A stretch of DNA of 64,000 nucleotides from assembly GCA_020073015.1 (NCBI GenBank), contig JAIQFZ010000028.1, forward strand, positions 1 through 64,000, read 5' to 3'. Shown in pieces: positions 9,155 through 19,143 of the stretch (its first letter is position 1; each line of letters opens with the position of its first letter). Source of the stretch: Terriglobia bacterium. Its GTDB lineage: Bacteria > Acidobacteriota > Terriglobia > Terriglobales > Acidobacteriaceae. The notes beneath the pieces are model-generated. The model worked only from the letters and a program-made list of their open reading frames with translations, had not been told where the DNA came from and ran no database searches. The position numbers were made by a program, and so were the translations under genes.

Positions 9155-9232
9155 ACGGGCTGCTAGCTGCTAGCTACTAGCAATCGGGAAGGCGGTTTGC
9201 TAGAAGCCAGTAGCTAGAAGCTAGAAGCTGAA
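9155..9232. repeat. inverted word repeat, rplR-rpsE gap
   Basis: GGGCTGCTAGCTGCTAGCTA and CTAGCAATC are followed by a short spacer and TTGCTAGAAGCCAGTAGCTA plus GAAGCTAGAAGCTG. Most words on the right are reverse complements of words on the left. Confidence 0.7.
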
Positions 9233-9252
9233 TTAAGAAATGAGATTTCAGG

Positions 9253-9762
9253 ATGCCAACAGTTATAAAGAAACTCGATGCGGGTGCGTACCAGTTGAAA
9301 GACCAGGTGGTCTCGATCAACCGCGTGACCAAAGTCGTCAAGGGCGGCAAGAACCTGTCGTTCGCGGCATTGGTGGTGGTCGGCGATCCTTCGGCGGCCG
9401 TGGTCGGCTACGGATCCGGCAAGGCGAAGGAAGTTCCCCAGGCCATTCGCAAGGGAATTGAGTCGGCGAAGAAGAATCTGGTCCGAATCAATCTGACCCA
9501 GACGACCGTGCCGCACACTGTTCTCGGGCGCTACGGTTCCGGCATGGTGTTGCTGAAGCCGGCTCCCGAAGGAACGGGTGTAATCGCCGGCGGCGCGGTG
9601 CGGGCGGTCATGACCTCGGCGGGCATTCAGAATGTGCTCACCAAGTCGATTGGCACCACCAATCCGCACAACGTGATCAAGGCGACGTTCGACGCGTTGA
9701 AGAAACTGAAGAACAAGGAAGACGTAGCCGCGTTGCGCGGGAAGACGGCGCAAGAACTGTAA
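9253..9762 (+). CDS. rpsE: 30S ribosomal protein S5
   Basis: S5 contributes to decoding fidelity and mRNA unwinding. The dsRBD-like N-terminal domain ([20 protein letters not shown]) and the C-terminal domain ([34 protein letters not shown]) are intact in 169 residues. Confidence 0.95.
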   Translation: MPTVIKKLDAGAYQLKDQVVSINRVTKVVKGGKNLSFAALVVVGDPSAAVVGYGSGKAKEVPQAIRKGIESAKKNLVRINLTQTTVPHTVLGRYGSGMVLLKPAPEGTGVIAGGAVRAVMTSAGIQNVLTKSIGTTNPHNVIKATFDALKKLKNKEDVAALRGKTAQEL

Positions 9763-9763
9763 T

Positions 9764-9812
9764 CTCGAGCTGCTAGCTACTAGCTAGTAGCCAGAAGCTA
9801 GTAGCCAATGTA
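9764..9812. repeat. short-word repeat, rpsE-rpmD gap
   Basis: CGAGCTGCTAGCTACTAGCT and AGTAGCCAGAAGCTAGTAGC fill the gap. The centre ACTAGCTAGT is palindromic. Confidence 0.65.
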
Positions 9813-9822
9813 AGGAATCATA

Positions 9823-10029
9823 ATGGCAGCGAAAACGTCAAAAGCAGCGAGCAGCACCAAGATCCACCTCAAGTGGGTGCGGTCGGCGATCTGCTCTCCG
9901 GTGAAGCACAAGAAAGTTGTCAAAGGGCTGGGATTCACCCGGCTCAACCAGATCATCGAGCGCCCCGACACTGCCGCCATCCGCGGCATGGTAAAAAAGG
10001 TGCCGCACCTGGTGGAAATCGTGAAGTAG
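9823..10029 (+). CDS. rpmD: 50S ribosomal protein L30
   Basis: The 68-residue protein shows the L30 core IHLKWVRSAICSPVKHKKVV and KGLGFTRLNQIIERPDTAAI, ending GMVKKVPHLVEIVK. A short Ala/Lys-rich N-terminal lead of about 10 residues precedes the core. Its TAG stop is the first part of the following GTAGAGA repeat. Confidence 0.93.
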   Translation: MAAKTSKAASSTKIHLKWVRSAICSPVKHKKVVKGLGFTRLNQIIERPDTAAIRGMVKKVPHLVEIVK

Positions 10030-10108
10030 AGATGCGACTTGTCGCGTCTCCTTGTTGGATCCTTTAAAGTCAGCCGAGACGCGGCAAGCCGCGCCTGAAC
10101 GCAGGGAT
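10027..10108. repeat. degenerate GAGACGCGGC hairpin, rpmD-rplO gap
   Basis: TAGAGATGCGACTTGTCGCG is followed, after a GC-poor spacer, by GAGACGCGGCAAGCCGCGCC. It is a diverged, split copy of the double-hairpin family; stem one keeps complementarity (GCGAC/GTCGC) despite changed sequence. Confidence 0.65.
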
Positions 10109-10118
10109 AGAGATTGTT

Positions 10119-10556
10119 ATGAACCTTTCGACCATCAGAGCACCCCGCAAGGGAACGGAAAAGCGCAAGCGCGTCGGACGCGGTATGGGTTCCGGCATGG
10201 GCAAGACCTCCACGCGCGGCCACAAAGGACAGCGTTCCCGCTCCGGTTCGCGCCTGCTGCGTGGATTTGAAGGCGGCCAGATGCCGCTCCACCGCCGTAT
10301 CCCCAAGCGCGGCTTCAAGAACATCTTCCGCGAAGAATACGCGGTCGTGAACCTGGACCGTCTGGCGGAACTCGGTGAGACCGAGATCACGCCTGAAGTC
10401 CTGAAGAAAGCTGGCGTCGTGCACGGCAAAAAGCCGGTCAAGATTCTGGGCAACGGCGAACTCAAATCGGCGATCACCGTGCACGCGCACAAGTTCTCGA
10501 AATCGGCAAAGGAAAAAATCACCAAAGCAGGCGGCAAGTTCGAGGTCTTGCAGTAA
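10119..10556 (+). CDS. rplO: 50S ribosomal protein L15
   Basis: L15 is a late assembly protein of the 50S subunit. The Gly/Arg-rich N-terminus ([19 protein letters not shown]) and the [17 protein letters not shown] block are diagnostic. The stop TAA overlaps the secY ATG by one base (10556). Confidence 0.96.
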   Translation: MNLSTIRAPRKGTEKRKRVGRGMGSGMGKTSTRGHKGQRSRSGSRLLRGFEGGQMPLHRRIPKRGFKNIFREEYAVVNLDRLAELGETEITPEVLKKAGVVHGKKPVKILGNGELKSAITVHAHKFSKSAKEKITKAGGKFEVLQ

Positions 10557-11938
10557 TGCTGGAAAAGCTGGCGAACATCTTCCGGGTTCCCGACCTTCGC
10601 AAGCGGGTGCTGTTTACGCTGGGGTTGCTGGCGGTGTACCGCATCGGTGGCCACATCCCCACACCGGGCATCAACGGCGACCGCCTGGCGCAATTTTTCG
10701 AGCAGAACCGCGGCACCATGCTCGGTTTCGTCGACCTGTTCAGCGGCGGCAACCTGCGACGCCTCACGATTTTCGCGCTGGGCATCATGCCTTACATCAC
10801 GGCGTCGATCATTCTTCAGTTGCTTACAGTCGTCTATGAGCCACTCGCCAAGCTGCAAAAGGAAGGCGAGATGGGCCGGAAGAAAATTACCCAGTGGACC
10901 CGGTACCTTACCGTCATTCTCAGCGCCGTGCAATCGTTCGGCATTGCGATCAGCCTCGAAAAGGCCGGCGACTTCGTCACCTATCCCGGTCCGCGTTTCA
11001 TCCTGATGACCATGCTCACCCTGACCACGGGCAGCGCATTCATCATGTGGCTCGGCGAGCAGATCACCGAGCGCGGGATCGGCAACGGCATGTCGCTGCT
11101 GATCTTTGCCGGCATCGTTGTCGGTCTGCCGCGCGGGATAATCGACCTGTACGAGAAAGCCAAGACCGACGCCTGGGGAGCCTTTACCTTCCCCGCCATC
11201 ATCATGCTGCTGATTCTGATGATCGCGGTGGTCGCCTTCATCGTGTTCGTCGAACGCAGCGAGCGTCGCATTCCGGTGCAGTATGCCAAACGCGTCGTGG
11301 GACGCAAAGTCATGGGCGGCCAATCGACCCACCTGCCGCTGCGCGTCAACGCCGGCGGCGTGATGCCGGTCATCTTCGCCTCTTCGATCCTGGCCTTGCC
11401 GCAGATGCTGGCTCAGCCCCTGCGCAACAACAAAGTCATCGGACCGGTGCTCGAAGCGCTGCGCTGGGGCGAGCCTCTCTACACGCTGCTCTACTGCGTG
11501 GGCATTGTTTTCTTCGCCTACTTCTATATCTCGATCGTGTTCAACCCGAACGAGGTGGCCGACAACATGCGGAAGTGGGGCGGGTTTATTCCCGGCATCC
11601 GGCCAGGCAAGCGCACCTCCGACTTCATCAACGATGTGCTCACGCGCATCACTCTAGTCGGAGCGGCCTATCTGATCATCATCTCGCTGATCCCCGAGTG
11701 GATGATTGCCGGGATCAAGCTCAACCATCTGCCGCTCTTGGGCCGGTTTTTCGAGAACCTGCCCGCCTGGGTGACGAACGGTCTGGGCGTAAACTTTTAT
11801 TTTGGCGGAACGTCGCTGCTGATCGTAGTCGGCGTCGCCATGGATACGGTCACGCAGATTGAGGCGCAGCTGATCATGCGCCACTACGACGGCTTCACCC
11901 CGCGCAGCGGGCGCATTCGCGGCCGCCGCACCTGGTGA
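10556..11938 (+). CDS. secY: preprotein translocase subunit SecY
   Basis: SecY forms the ten-helix protein-conducting channel of the Sec translocon in the inner membrane. The N-terminal RKRVLFTLGLLAVYRIG, the plug region, GERGIGNGMSLLIFAGI in the middle and the cytosolic loop IRPGKRTSDFI are recognisable over 460 residues. Translationally coupled to rplO, as is usual in spc operons. Confidence 0.97.
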   Translation: MLEKLANIFRVPDLRKRVLFTLGLLAVYRIGGHIPTPGINGDRLAQFFEQNRGTMLGFVDLFSGGNLRRLTIFALGIMPYITASIILQLLTVVYEPLAKLQKEGEMGRKKITQWTRYLTVILSAVQSFGIAISLEKAGDFVTYPGPRFILMTMLTLTTGSAFIMWLGEQITERGIGNGMSLLIFAGIVVGLPRGIIDLYEKAKTDAWGAFTFPAIIMLLILMIAVVAFIVFVERSERRIPVQYAKRVVGRKVMGGQSTHLPLRVNAGGVMPVIFASSILALPQMLAQPLRNNKVIGPVLEALRWGEPLYTLLYCVGIVFFAYFYISIVFNPNEVADNMRKWGGFIPGIRPGKRTSDFINDVLTRITLVGAAYLIIISLIPEWMIAGIKLNHLPLLGRFFENLPAWVTNGLGVNFYFGGTSLLIVVGVAMDTVTQIEAQLIMRHYDGFTPRSGRIRGRRTW

Positions 11939-11987
11939 CAGGCAGCACTCTGCGGTTGCGGTAGAACGAGGTTGTTTCCCTGCGGGG

Positions 11988-12010
11988 CGTGGAGACGCGG
12001 CTGGCCGCGT
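11988..12010. repeat. single GAGACGCGGC hairpin, secY-adk gap
   Basis: GGAGACGCGGCTGGCCGCGTC is a one-hairpin copy of the GAGACGCGGC family in the 119-nt gap before adk. Confidence 0.65.
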
Positions 12011-12040
12011 CGAGGGCGGACGACCGAAAGAAATACGAGT

Positions 12041-12063
12041 AAAGGGGCCATTTCGGGATGGCC
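12041..12063 (+). promoter_or_regulatory. hairpin over adk ribosome-binding site and start
   Basis: AAAGGGG (12041-12047) is the likely Shine-Dalgarno of adk. GGCCAT at 12046-12051 can pair with ATGGCC at 12058-12063, placing part of the SD and the start codon in a 6-bp stem. A role in translation control is inference only. Confidence 0.35.
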
Positions 12064-12786
12064 GTAAAAACCGCTCGCAAGATTGGGCCGGTCGTTCTGC
12101 TGGGTCCTCCGGGAGCTGGCAAGGGGACGCAGGCCAAACGGATTGTTGAACACTACGGGATCCCGCAGATCTCCACCGGCGATCTGCTGCGGGATCACGT
12201 GCGGCGTGGAACACCGCTCGGCCTCGAAGCCAAAAGCATCATGGCGCGCGGCGAATTGGTTCCCGACGAGTTGATGTACGGCATCGTGGCCGACCGGTTG
12301 CACGAACCGGATTGCCGCAATGGTTATGTGCTGGACGGTTTTCCTCGGACCGCCGCCCAGGCGGGATGGCTCGACGCCTTCCTGGAACAAGAGATCTTTG
12401 AAAATTCGGAGAAATGTCCGCCGGTTGTGATCCAGCTGCTGGTGGATTATACTCAGTTACTGCAACGTCTTACCGGCCGGCGTTCCTGTCCCACCTGTGG
12501 GCGGCTGTACAACGTCCACTCTCAGCCACCTCGCTTCGACGAGTTGTGTGATCTGGACGGCTCGAAGCTGGTGATCCGCAATGACGACCGCCAGGAGGTC
12601 ATCTCGGAGCGTTTGTCTGCTTACGAGAATATGACCAAGCCGGTCGCCGAGTATTACCGGGCAAAGGGGCGGCTGGTTCCGGCAAATGCCGATCGGACGC
12701 CTGAGGAAATCACCGCCGAACTGTTTGGCGTGATTGACGGCCACGCCGCCGTGCACGCTGCGAGCGAAATGGCAAAGCCAGAATGA
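12058..12786 (+). CDS. adk: adenylate kinase
   Basis: Catalyses ATP + AMP to 2 ADP in the cytoplasm. The P-loop GPPGAGKGT is at residues 16-24, the AMP-binding STGDLLR at 39-45 and DGFPRT at 93-98. The LID carries Cys144-x2-Cys147 and Cys164-x2-Asp167, the Cys3-Asp zinc site known from Bacillus enzymes. At 242 residues it is slightly long, with a C-terminal tail. map begins four bases before its end (ATGA overlap). secY-adk-map order is classical. Confidence 0.96.
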   Translation: MAVKTARKIGPVVLLGPPGAGKGTQAKRIVEHYGIPQISTGDLLRDHVRRGTPLGLEAKSIMARGELVPDELMYGIVADRLHEPDCRNGYVLDGFPRTAAQAGWLDAFLEQEIFENSEKCPPVVIQLLVDYTQLLQRLTGRRSCPTCGRLYNVHSQPPRFDELCDLDGSKLVIRNDDRQEVISERLSAYENMTKPVAEYYRAKGRLVPANADRTPEEITAELFGVIDGHAAVHAASEMAKPE

Positions 12787-13553
12787 TGAGTTTCGGAGAA
12801 GATCGCATCGTCCGCAAATCGCCCCAAGAGATCGAAAAAATGCGGCGCAGCGGCCAGATGGTTCGCCAGATTCTGAACCATCTGAAGGGACTGGTGGCGC
12901 CGGGTGCTACCACCATGGACCTCGAGAAGGCCGCCGAAAAGATGATCGCGGACCTCGGAGCCAAGCCGGCGTTCAAGGGTTATTACGGTTATCCGTGCGT
13001 GCTCTGCACGTCGATCAATGAAGAGATCGTGCACGGTATCCCGTCGGAAAAGCGCGTGATGAAAGCCGGCGACATAGTCTCCATCGATTGCGGAGTCGTA
13101 TTCGATGGCTACTACGGAGACGCCGCCATCACGGTGCCCGTGGGCGAGACGGTGACCGCGGAACTGAAAAAGCTGCTCGAAGTAACGGAAGCGTCGCTTT
13201 ACAAGGGCATCGAGCAGGTCAAGATTGGCAACACCGTCGGACACGTGGGCTCGGCGATCCAGAAGCACGTGGAAGCGAACGGCTTCAGCGTGGTACGGGA
13301 ATTTGTCGGGCACGGCATCGGAACGAAGCTGCACGAAGCGCCGCAGATTCCGAACTTCGGCAAGAAAGGCCAGGGGGCCGAACTGACCGAAGGTATGGTG
13401 CTGGCGATCGAGCCGATGGTGAATTCGGGACGCCCGGAAGCCAAGGTGTTGAGCGATAAATGGACGGCCGTAACGCTCGACGGCAGTTACAGCGCGCACT
13501 TCGAACACTGCGTGGCTGTAACCAAGCAGGGGCCAATGATTTTGACCCAATAA
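12783..13553 (+). CDS. map: type I methionine aminopeptidase
   Basis: Removes N-terminal Met from nascent proteins. All five metal ligands of the M24 fold can be placed: Asp102, Asp113, His177, Glu210 and Glu241, with His84 as the catalytic histidine in EEIVHGIPS. The 256-residue length fits the class Ia enzymes. ATG 12783 overlaps the adk stop; a second ATG follows immediately at 12786. Confidence 0.96.
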   Translation: MMSFGEDRIVRKSPQEIEKMRRSGQMVRQILNHLKGLVAPGATTMDLEKAAEKMIADLGAKPAFKGYYGYPCVLCTSINEEIVHGIPSEKRVMKAGDIVSIDCGVVFDGYYGDAAITVPVGETVTAELKKLLEVTEASLYKGIEQVKIGNTVGHVGSAIQKHVEANGFSVVREFVGHGIGTKLHEAPQIPNFGKKGQGAELTEGMVLAIEPMVNSGRPEAKVLSDKWTAVTLDGSYSAHFEHCVAVTKQGPMILTQ

Positions 13554-13555
13554 CC

Positions 13556-13612
13556 CAGCTATTGGCTTTTGGCTTCTAGCTAAAGGCCAAGAGCTAGAAG
13601 CTAAGAGCTGGT
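13556..13612. repeat. short-word repeat, map-infA gap
   Basis: GCTATTGGCTTTTGGCTTCT and AGCTAAAGGCCAAGAGCTAG plus AAGCTAAGAGCTGG. GGCTTTTGGC-type words on the left face GGCCAAGAGC-type complements on the right. Confidence 0.6.
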
Positions 13613-13624
13613 TTCAGGAGGGGA

Positions 13625-13843
13625 ATGAGTAAAGAGGACGCGATTGAAGTGATGGCAGTGGTGGTTGAGCCCCTGCCCAATGCCATGTTCCGGGTGGAAC
13701 TTGAAAACAAACACCAGGTCCTGGCGCACGTCTCGGGCAAGATGCGGAAGAACTTCATTCGGATTCTGCCGGGAGACAAAGTCGCAGTCGAACTTTCCCC
13801 CTACGACCTGAATCGCGGCCGGATTGTGTACAGGTATAAATAA
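13625..13843 (+). CDS. infA: translation initiation factor IF-1
   Basis: IF-1 occupies the A site during initiation. The 72-residue OB-fold protein contains [20 protein letters not shown] and [20 protein letters not shown], ending RIVYRYK. A strong CAGGAGGGG Shine-Dalgarno precedes ATG 13625. Confidence 0.96.
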   Translation: MSKEDAIEVMAVVVEPLPNAMFRVELENKHQVLAHVSGKMRKNFIRILPGDKVAVELSPYDLNRGRIVYRYK

Positions 13844-13849
13844 TCTTTA

Positions 13850-13932
13850 CTGTTGTCATCCTGACCCTGAGCAAAGTCGAAGGGGAAGGATCTCTACCGC
13901 TGAGAACTGACAACTGGGAACTGAGATCTGAT
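13850..13932. repeat. composite repeat, infA-rpmJ gap
   Basis: CATCCTGACCCTGAGCAAAG plus TCGAAGG is a copy, in reverse orientation, of the CCTTCGCTCAGGATG family. It is followed by word repeats CTGAGAACTGACAACTGGGA and ACTGAGATCTG. Confidence 0.6.
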
Positions 13933-13934
13933 TT

Positions 13935-14048
13935 ATGAAGGTAAGAGCATCGGTAAAGAAAATTTGCGACAAGTGCAAGATCATCCACCGCAAGGGTGTG
14001 GTGCGGGTGATTTGCGAGAACTCGAAGCACAAGCAGCGTCAAGGCTGA
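13935..14048 (+). CDS. rpmJ: 50S ribosomal protein L36
   Basis: This 37-residue ORF encodes [17 protein letters not shown] and continues to a TGA at 14046. Cys11, Cys14, Cys27 and His32 form the zinc site of the C+ form of L36. Position between infA and rpsM is canonical. Confidence 0.95.
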   Translation: MKVRASVKKICDKCKIIHRKGVVRVICENSKHKQRQG

Positions 14049-14061
14049 TTAGAGAGGAACT

Positions 14062-14448
14062 ATGGCTCGTATTGCTGGCGTCGATCTTCCGCGCAACAAG
14101 CACGCGAATATCGCGCTCACTTACATTTACGGCATCGGCAACTCGCGCGCCGCGCGCATTCTCGACGAAGCGAAAGTCGATCCGATGAAGAAAGTCCAGG
14201 ACCTGGGCGAAGACGAAGTCAACCGCATCCGCCAGGTCATCGAGGGCGAAGGCGGGGTCGAAGGCGACCTGCGCAAAGACGTTTCGATGAACATCAAGAG
14301 GCTCATCGAAATCGGTTCCTATCGCGGATTCCGTCATCGCCGCAACCTGCCGGTCCGCGGACAGCGTACCCACACCAATGCCCGTACCCGCAAAGGTCCG
14401 CGCAAAGGCACCGTCGCCCAGAAGAAGAAGGCGACCGCAAAAACTTAA
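14062..14448 (+). CDS. rpsM: 30S ribosomal protein S13
   Basis: S13 contacts P-site tRNA and forms intersubunit bridges. [20 protein letters not shown] opens the protein, and [20 protein letters not shown] with [10 protein letters not shown] closes it. The length of 128 residues is normal. Confidence 0.96.
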   Translation: MARIAGVDLPRNKHANIALTYIYGIGNSRAARILDEAKVDPMKKVQDLGEDEVNRIRQVIEGEGGVEGDLRKDVSMNIKRLIEIGSYRGFRHRRNLPVRGQRTHTNARTRKGPRKGTVAQKKKATAKT

Positions 14449-14451
14449 AAC

Positions 14452-14519
14452 CAGGTGACGGGTCACAGGTCTCAGGAAAACCTGGACCGCCGTGACCTGT
14501 GACCAGTGACCTGAGACCT
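14452..14519. repeat. inverted word repeat, rpsM-rpsK gap
   Basis: GGTCACAGGTCTCAGG (14461-14476) is answered by CCTGTGACC (14496-14504) and CCTGAGACCT (14510-14519). The two word pairs are reverse complements, but in an order that does not allow both to nest in a single stem. Confidence 0.75.
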
Positions 14520-14524
14520 AAACT

Positions 14525-14908
14525 ATGGCAAAACCAGCAGCAGCGGGCGGCGCAGCCGTACCGGAGAAAAAAGGCAAGAAGAAGACGTTCAAGAAGAAAG
14601 AGCGCAAGCACGTCCCGCACGGACTCGTGCACGTGCAGGCGTCTTTCAACAACACGATCGTGACGTTCACCGACATGACCGGCAACGTGCTGGCATGGAA
14701 GAGTTCGGGATCGCTCGGCTTCCGTGGATCGCGCAAAGGCACTCCGTTCGCCGCGCAGCAGGCTGCCATGAACGCCGCCAATATGGCGCGCGATCACGGT
14801 GTGCGCAGCGTCGACGTGCGGGTACACAACACCGATTCCGCACAACGGCTGCCGTCCGCCGAAGCGGCGCAGAGTATAAGAAACGAGTGGTTAGTGAATG
14901 GTGGTTAG
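14525..14908 (+). CDS. rpsK: 30S ribosomal protein S11 with internal deletion and frameshift
   Basis: The first 99 residues are normal S11 ([53 protein letters not shown]). After Val at 14822-14824 the frame becomes unrelated sequence ending at 14908. The true S11 C-terminus ([16 protein letters not shown], then TAA at 14877-14879) is present in the next frame starting at 14829. About 27 residues corresponding to KGPGPGRES...ITDV of S11 are missing and only 4 nt remain, so the lesion is roughly 77 nt and out of frame. S11 is essential, so either the assembly is wrong here, the gene is truly broken with another copy elsewhere, or an unusual mechanism acts. Confidence 0.9.
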   Translation: MAKPAAAGGAAVPEKKGKKKTFKKKERKHVPHGLVHVQASFNNTIVTFTDMTGNVLAWKSSGSLGFRGSRKGTPFAAQQAAMNAANMARDHGVRSVDVRVHNTDSAQRLPSAEAAQSIRNEWLVNGG

Positions 14909-14959
14909 TGGTTGGCACGAAACAACAACTAACTACTATCCACTATTCACTAACCACTG
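14884..14959. repeat. inverted word repeat, rpsK-rpsD gap
   Basis: GAGTGGTTAGTGAATGGTGG and TTAGTGG on the left are matched by CCACTATTCACTAACCACTG on the right (14940-14959), giving a near-perfect stem of almost 20 bp. The left arm begins just after the original rpsK stop at 14879. Confidence 0.8.
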
Positions 14960-15017
14960 ATTTTCAATCGGGACGAAAGGGTCGCCACCCCGTAAACCGA
15001 TTTCCATAAGGAGAAAA

Positions 15018-15647
15018 ATGGCACGTTACACCGATGCAGTTTGCCGTCTATGCCGCCGGGAAGGCATCAAGCTCTTCCTGAAAGGCACCAAGTGCTTCAG
15101 CGACAAGTGTCCCATTGAGAAGCGCAACTACGCTCCCGGCCAGCACGGGAAAGACAAGAAGACGAAGGTTGTAGGCTACGGCCTGCAGCTGCGCGAAAAG
15201 CAGAAAGCCAAGCGCATTTACTTCACCCAGGAAGGCCAGTTCCGCAATTACTTCGAGACCGCGGTCAAGTCCCGGGGGGTGACCGGCGCGAAGCTGCTCG
15301 AACAGCTCGAACGCCGGCTCGATAACGTGGTCTTTCGTCTCGGTTTCGGAATCTCCCGCCGCCAAGCACGCCAGTTGGTGCGTCACGGACACGTGCAGGT
15401 GGATGGCCGCAAGGTCAATATCCCCTCGTACGAAGTCAGCGTCGGAGAAGAGATCGCCATCCGCGAGAGCAGCCGCAAGGTGCCGATCCTGGAAATCGCA
15501 AAGGATTTCGCCAGCCATCAGCCCACACCGGTGTGGCTCGAAATCGATCGCGACAATTACAAGGGCCGCATCATCGCCCTGCCGAAGCGGGACGACATCC
15601 AGTTGCCCGTCAATGAGCAGCTGATCGTCGAGTTGTACAGCAAGTAG
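15018..15647 (+). CDS. rpsD: 30S ribosomal protein S4
   Basis: S4 nucleates 16S rRNA folding. Cys9, Cys12, Cys26 and Cys31 form the N-terminal zinc site of C+ S4 proteins. The S4 RNA-binding domain ([35 protein letters not shown]) is at about residues 95-160. The TAG stop at 15645 lies inside the GTAGAGAC start of the downstream repeat. Confidence 0.96.
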   Translation: MARYTDAVCRLCRREGIKLFLKGTKCFSDKCPIEKRNYAPGQHGKDKKTKVVGYGLQLREKQKAKRIYFTQEGQFRNYFETAVKSRGVTGAKLLEQLERRLDNVVFRLGFGISRRQARQLVRHGHVQVDGRKVNIPSYEVSVGEEIAIRESSRKVPILEIAKDFASHQPTPVWLEIDRDNYKGRIIALPKRDDIQLPVNEQLIVELYSK

Positions 15648-15693
15648 AGACGGGGCTCGCCCCGTCTCGAGCCGCGGCAAGCCGCGTCTCTAC
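15644..15693. repeat. double GAGACGCGGC-type hairpin, rpsD-rpoA gap
   Basis: GTAGAGACGGGGC-TC-GCCCCGTCTC is followed by GCCGCGGC-AA-GCCGCG and closing GTCTCTAC. The rpsD stop codon is part of the left flank. It has the same architecture as 2943-2994 and 4596-4647 with altered but still pairing stems. Confidence 0.8.
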
Positions 15694-15804
15694 AATAGGT
15701 TTTTGGCCTTTTTCGCGCCAGATCAGCCCGCTGCGGCGCCTGATCCGAACCCGGGCCGGTTCGGAGAGCCGCTGCGGAGCCACATGGCCGAGAGGAGAAA
15801 CACA

Positions 15805-16836
15805 ATGCTTTGGAAAGGTTTTCAAAAACCGAAACGGCTGGCGAGCGACGCCGGTTCCCTCACCGACAAGTACGGAATGTTCTGGGCGCAACCCTTTGAG
15901 CGCGGCTTTGGCACCACCATCGGCAACGCTCTGCGGCGCGTGCTGCTGAGCTCGATCGAAGGCGCGGCGGTCACCGCCGTAAGGATCGAAGGCGTGCTGC
16001 ACGAATTCCAGTCCATCACCGGCGTCGTTGAGGACGCGACCGACATCATCCTCAACCTCAAGCAGATTCCGTTCAAGCTCTCCGGCGACGGGCCGAAGGC
16101 GATCTATCTGCGCGCCGATCAGCCGGGCGTCGTTACCAGCGGCATGATCGAGGCCGACGCCGACGTCGAAGTGCTGGACAAGGAAATCTACATCGCGACC
16201 GTCAGCGAGGGCGGCAAGCTCGACATGGAGATGCGCCTCAAGCGCGGCCGTGGCTATGTCTCCGCCGACAAGAATTTCGAAGACGATCTCGGGATCGGAT
16301 TCATTCCGATTGACTCCGTGCATACGCCGGTGCGCAAGTGCAACTACACGGTGGAAGCCGCGCGTCTCGGTCAGATCACCGACTACGACAAGCTGACACT
16401 CGAAGTCTGGACCAACGGTTCGATCACGCCGGGCGACGCGCTCGGATTGGCCGCGAAGCTGGTGAAGGACCACATGAACATCTTCATTAACTTCGAGGAA
16501 GAGATTGAGACCGCTGCCGCCAGCGAAGAGCGCCGGCCGGAGATCAAGAACGAGAACCTGAACCGCTCGGTCGAAGAACTCGAGCTTTCGGTCCGCAGCT
16601 ACAACTGCCTGAAGAACGCCAACATTCAGACCATCGGCGAACTGGTGCAGAAGACCGAGGCGGAGATGCTGAAGACCAAGAATTTCGGACGGAAATCGCT
16701 GAACGAGATCAAGGAGATTCTCTCCTCGATGGGCCTGAGCCTGGGCATGAAGATCGACGAGCACGGCAACGCTGTCCCCGGACCGACTTCCAACCAGGTG
16801 CTACCCGCTTCGGCATACGGCGATAACGATCTGTAA
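15805..16836 (+). CDS. rpoA: DNA-directed RNA polymerase subunit alpha
   Basis: Alpha dimerises to nucleate RNA polymerase and its C-terminal domain contacts UP elements and activators. ATG 15805 ([12 protein letters not shown]) follows GAGGAG at 15792-15797; the longer frame from 15703 has no ribosome-binding site. RPII domains with [21 protein letters not shown] lie near residues 35-60 and the alpha-CTD with [24 protein letters not shown] and [15 protein letters not shown] near 255-310. It has 343 residues. Confidence 0.96.
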   Translation: MLWKGFQKPKRLASDAGSLTDKYGMFWAQPFERGFGTTIGNALRRVLLSSIEGAAVTAVRIEGVLHEFQSITGVVEDATDIILNLKQIPFKLSGDGPKAIYLRADQPGVVTSGMIEADADVEVLDKEIYIATVSEGGKLDMEMRLKRGRGYVSADKNFEDDLGIGFIPIDSVHTPVRKCNYTVEAARLGQITDYDKLTLEVWTNGSITPGDALGLAAKLVKDHMNIFINFEEEIETAAASEERRPEIKNENLNRSVEELELSVRSYNCLKNANIQTIGELVQKTEAEMLKTKNFGRKSLNEIKEILSSMGLSLGMKIDEHGNAVPGPTSNQVLPASAYGDNDL

Positions 16837-16843
16837 GAACAAG

Positions 16844-16924
16844 TAGCCGGTAGTCAGTAGTCAGTAGTCAGTGAGTTCGCGAAAACTGGCTCCTGACTAC
16901 TGGCTACCGACTACTGACTACTGG
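16844..16924. repeat. inverted word repeat, rpoA-rplQ gap
   Basis: GTAGCCGGTAGTCAGTAGTC and repeated AGTAGTCAGT words on the left are answered on the right by CTGACTACTGGCTACCGACT and ACTGACTACTGG, across a 15-20-nt spacer. The arms are largely reverse complementary. Confidence 0.8.
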
Positions 16925-16932
16925 AGTTTCCC

Positions 16933-17439
16933 ATGCGTCACAAAGTTGCAGGCTACAAACTCGGCCGCACCACCAGCCATCGCCGCTCAATGCTGCGCAA
17001 CATGGTTACGTCGCTGATCATGGAAGAGCGCATCGAGACCACCGTCATCAAGGCCAAAGCTGTGCGCCCGCGAGTCGAAAAGATGATTACCCTTGGCAAA
17101 AAGGGCGATCTCGCAGCCCGTCGTCAGGCGGCTGCCTACCTGATGACCGACGAAGCCGTCCGTAAGCTGTTCGATACCGTCGCCCCACGCTTCGGCGATC
17201 GCAACGGCGGATACCTTCGCATCGTCCGCACGGGATGGCAAAAAGGCGACGGCGCCGAGAAAGCTTTCATCGAACTGCTCGGTAGCGAGCAGGTGCTCGA
17301 CGAAAAACGCCAGAAGCGCGCCGAAGTTCGCGCCAAGCGAGCCGAAGAAACCCGCAAGGCCATGGAAGAAGCCGAAGCCCAATCCCAGGCCAGCGGCGCA
17401 GCCGAACCGGCCGAAGGCGGCGAGAAGAAAGAAGAGTAG
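16933..17439 (+). CDS. rplQ: 50S ribosomal protein L17
   Basis: L17 lies at the tunnel exit. The core [20 protein letters not shown] and [17 protein letters not shown] with [17 protein letters not shown] is intact. From about residue 120 there is a long charged Glu/Lys/Ala extension, bringing the length to 168. Last gene of the ribosomal superoperon; its TAG is again embedded in a GTAGAGAC repeat. Confidence 0.95.
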   Translation: MRHKVAGYKLGRTTSHRRSMLRNMVTSLIMEERIETTVIKAKAVRPRVEKMITLGKKGDLAARRQAAAYLMTDEAVRKLFDTVAPRFGDRNGGYLRIVRTGWQKGDGAEKAFIELLGSEQVLDEKRQKRAEVRAKRAEETRKAMEEAEAQSQASGAAEPAEGGEKKEE

Positions 17440-17460
17440 AGACGCGGCTCGCCGCGTCTC
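17436..17460. repeat. single GAGACGCGGC hairpin after rplQ
   Basis: GTAGAGACGCGGC-TC-GCCGCGTCTC overlaps the rplQ stop codon. No poly-T follows. Confidence 0.75.
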
Positions 17461-17494
17461 CAGCCTGTTCCTGAATCTCCAAGGCAATTACCAG

Positions 17495-17521
17495 GGGCGT
17501 CCATTTCGGATGCCCTTTGTA
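17495..17521 (+). terminator. candidate intrinsic terminator of the ribosomal superoperon
   Basis: GGGCGTCC (17495-17502), loop ATTTC and GGATGCCC (17508-17515) form an 8-bp stem with one G-U pair, followed by TTTGTATTT. It is placed between rplQ and the guaB promoter, as expected for an operon end. Confidence 0.55.
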
Positions 17522-17572
17522 TTTGCGGAGTTGTTTGACGAAGCCGTACTCCGTTCCGCCACAACTCCCCAT

Positions 17573-17601
17573 TTGCCTGTTCCGCACCTGCTCCCTACAA
17601 T
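17573..17601 (+). promoter_or_regulatory. candidate sigma70 promoter of guaB
   Basis: TTGCCT (17573-17578) and TACAAT (17596-17601) are separated by exactly 17 nt. Transcription would start about 15 nt before the guaB ATG, leaving a short leader. Consensus match only. Confidence 0.5.
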
Positions 17602-17603
17602 AG

Positions 17604-19130
<1,527 letters not shown>

Positions 19131-19143
19131 GGAAGAAATCAAT

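Noticed and set aside
10070-11332. 420-codon minus-strand frame opposite rplO and secY
   Set aside because: His/Asp-rich shadow frame opposite two essential genes, with no start signal or domain.
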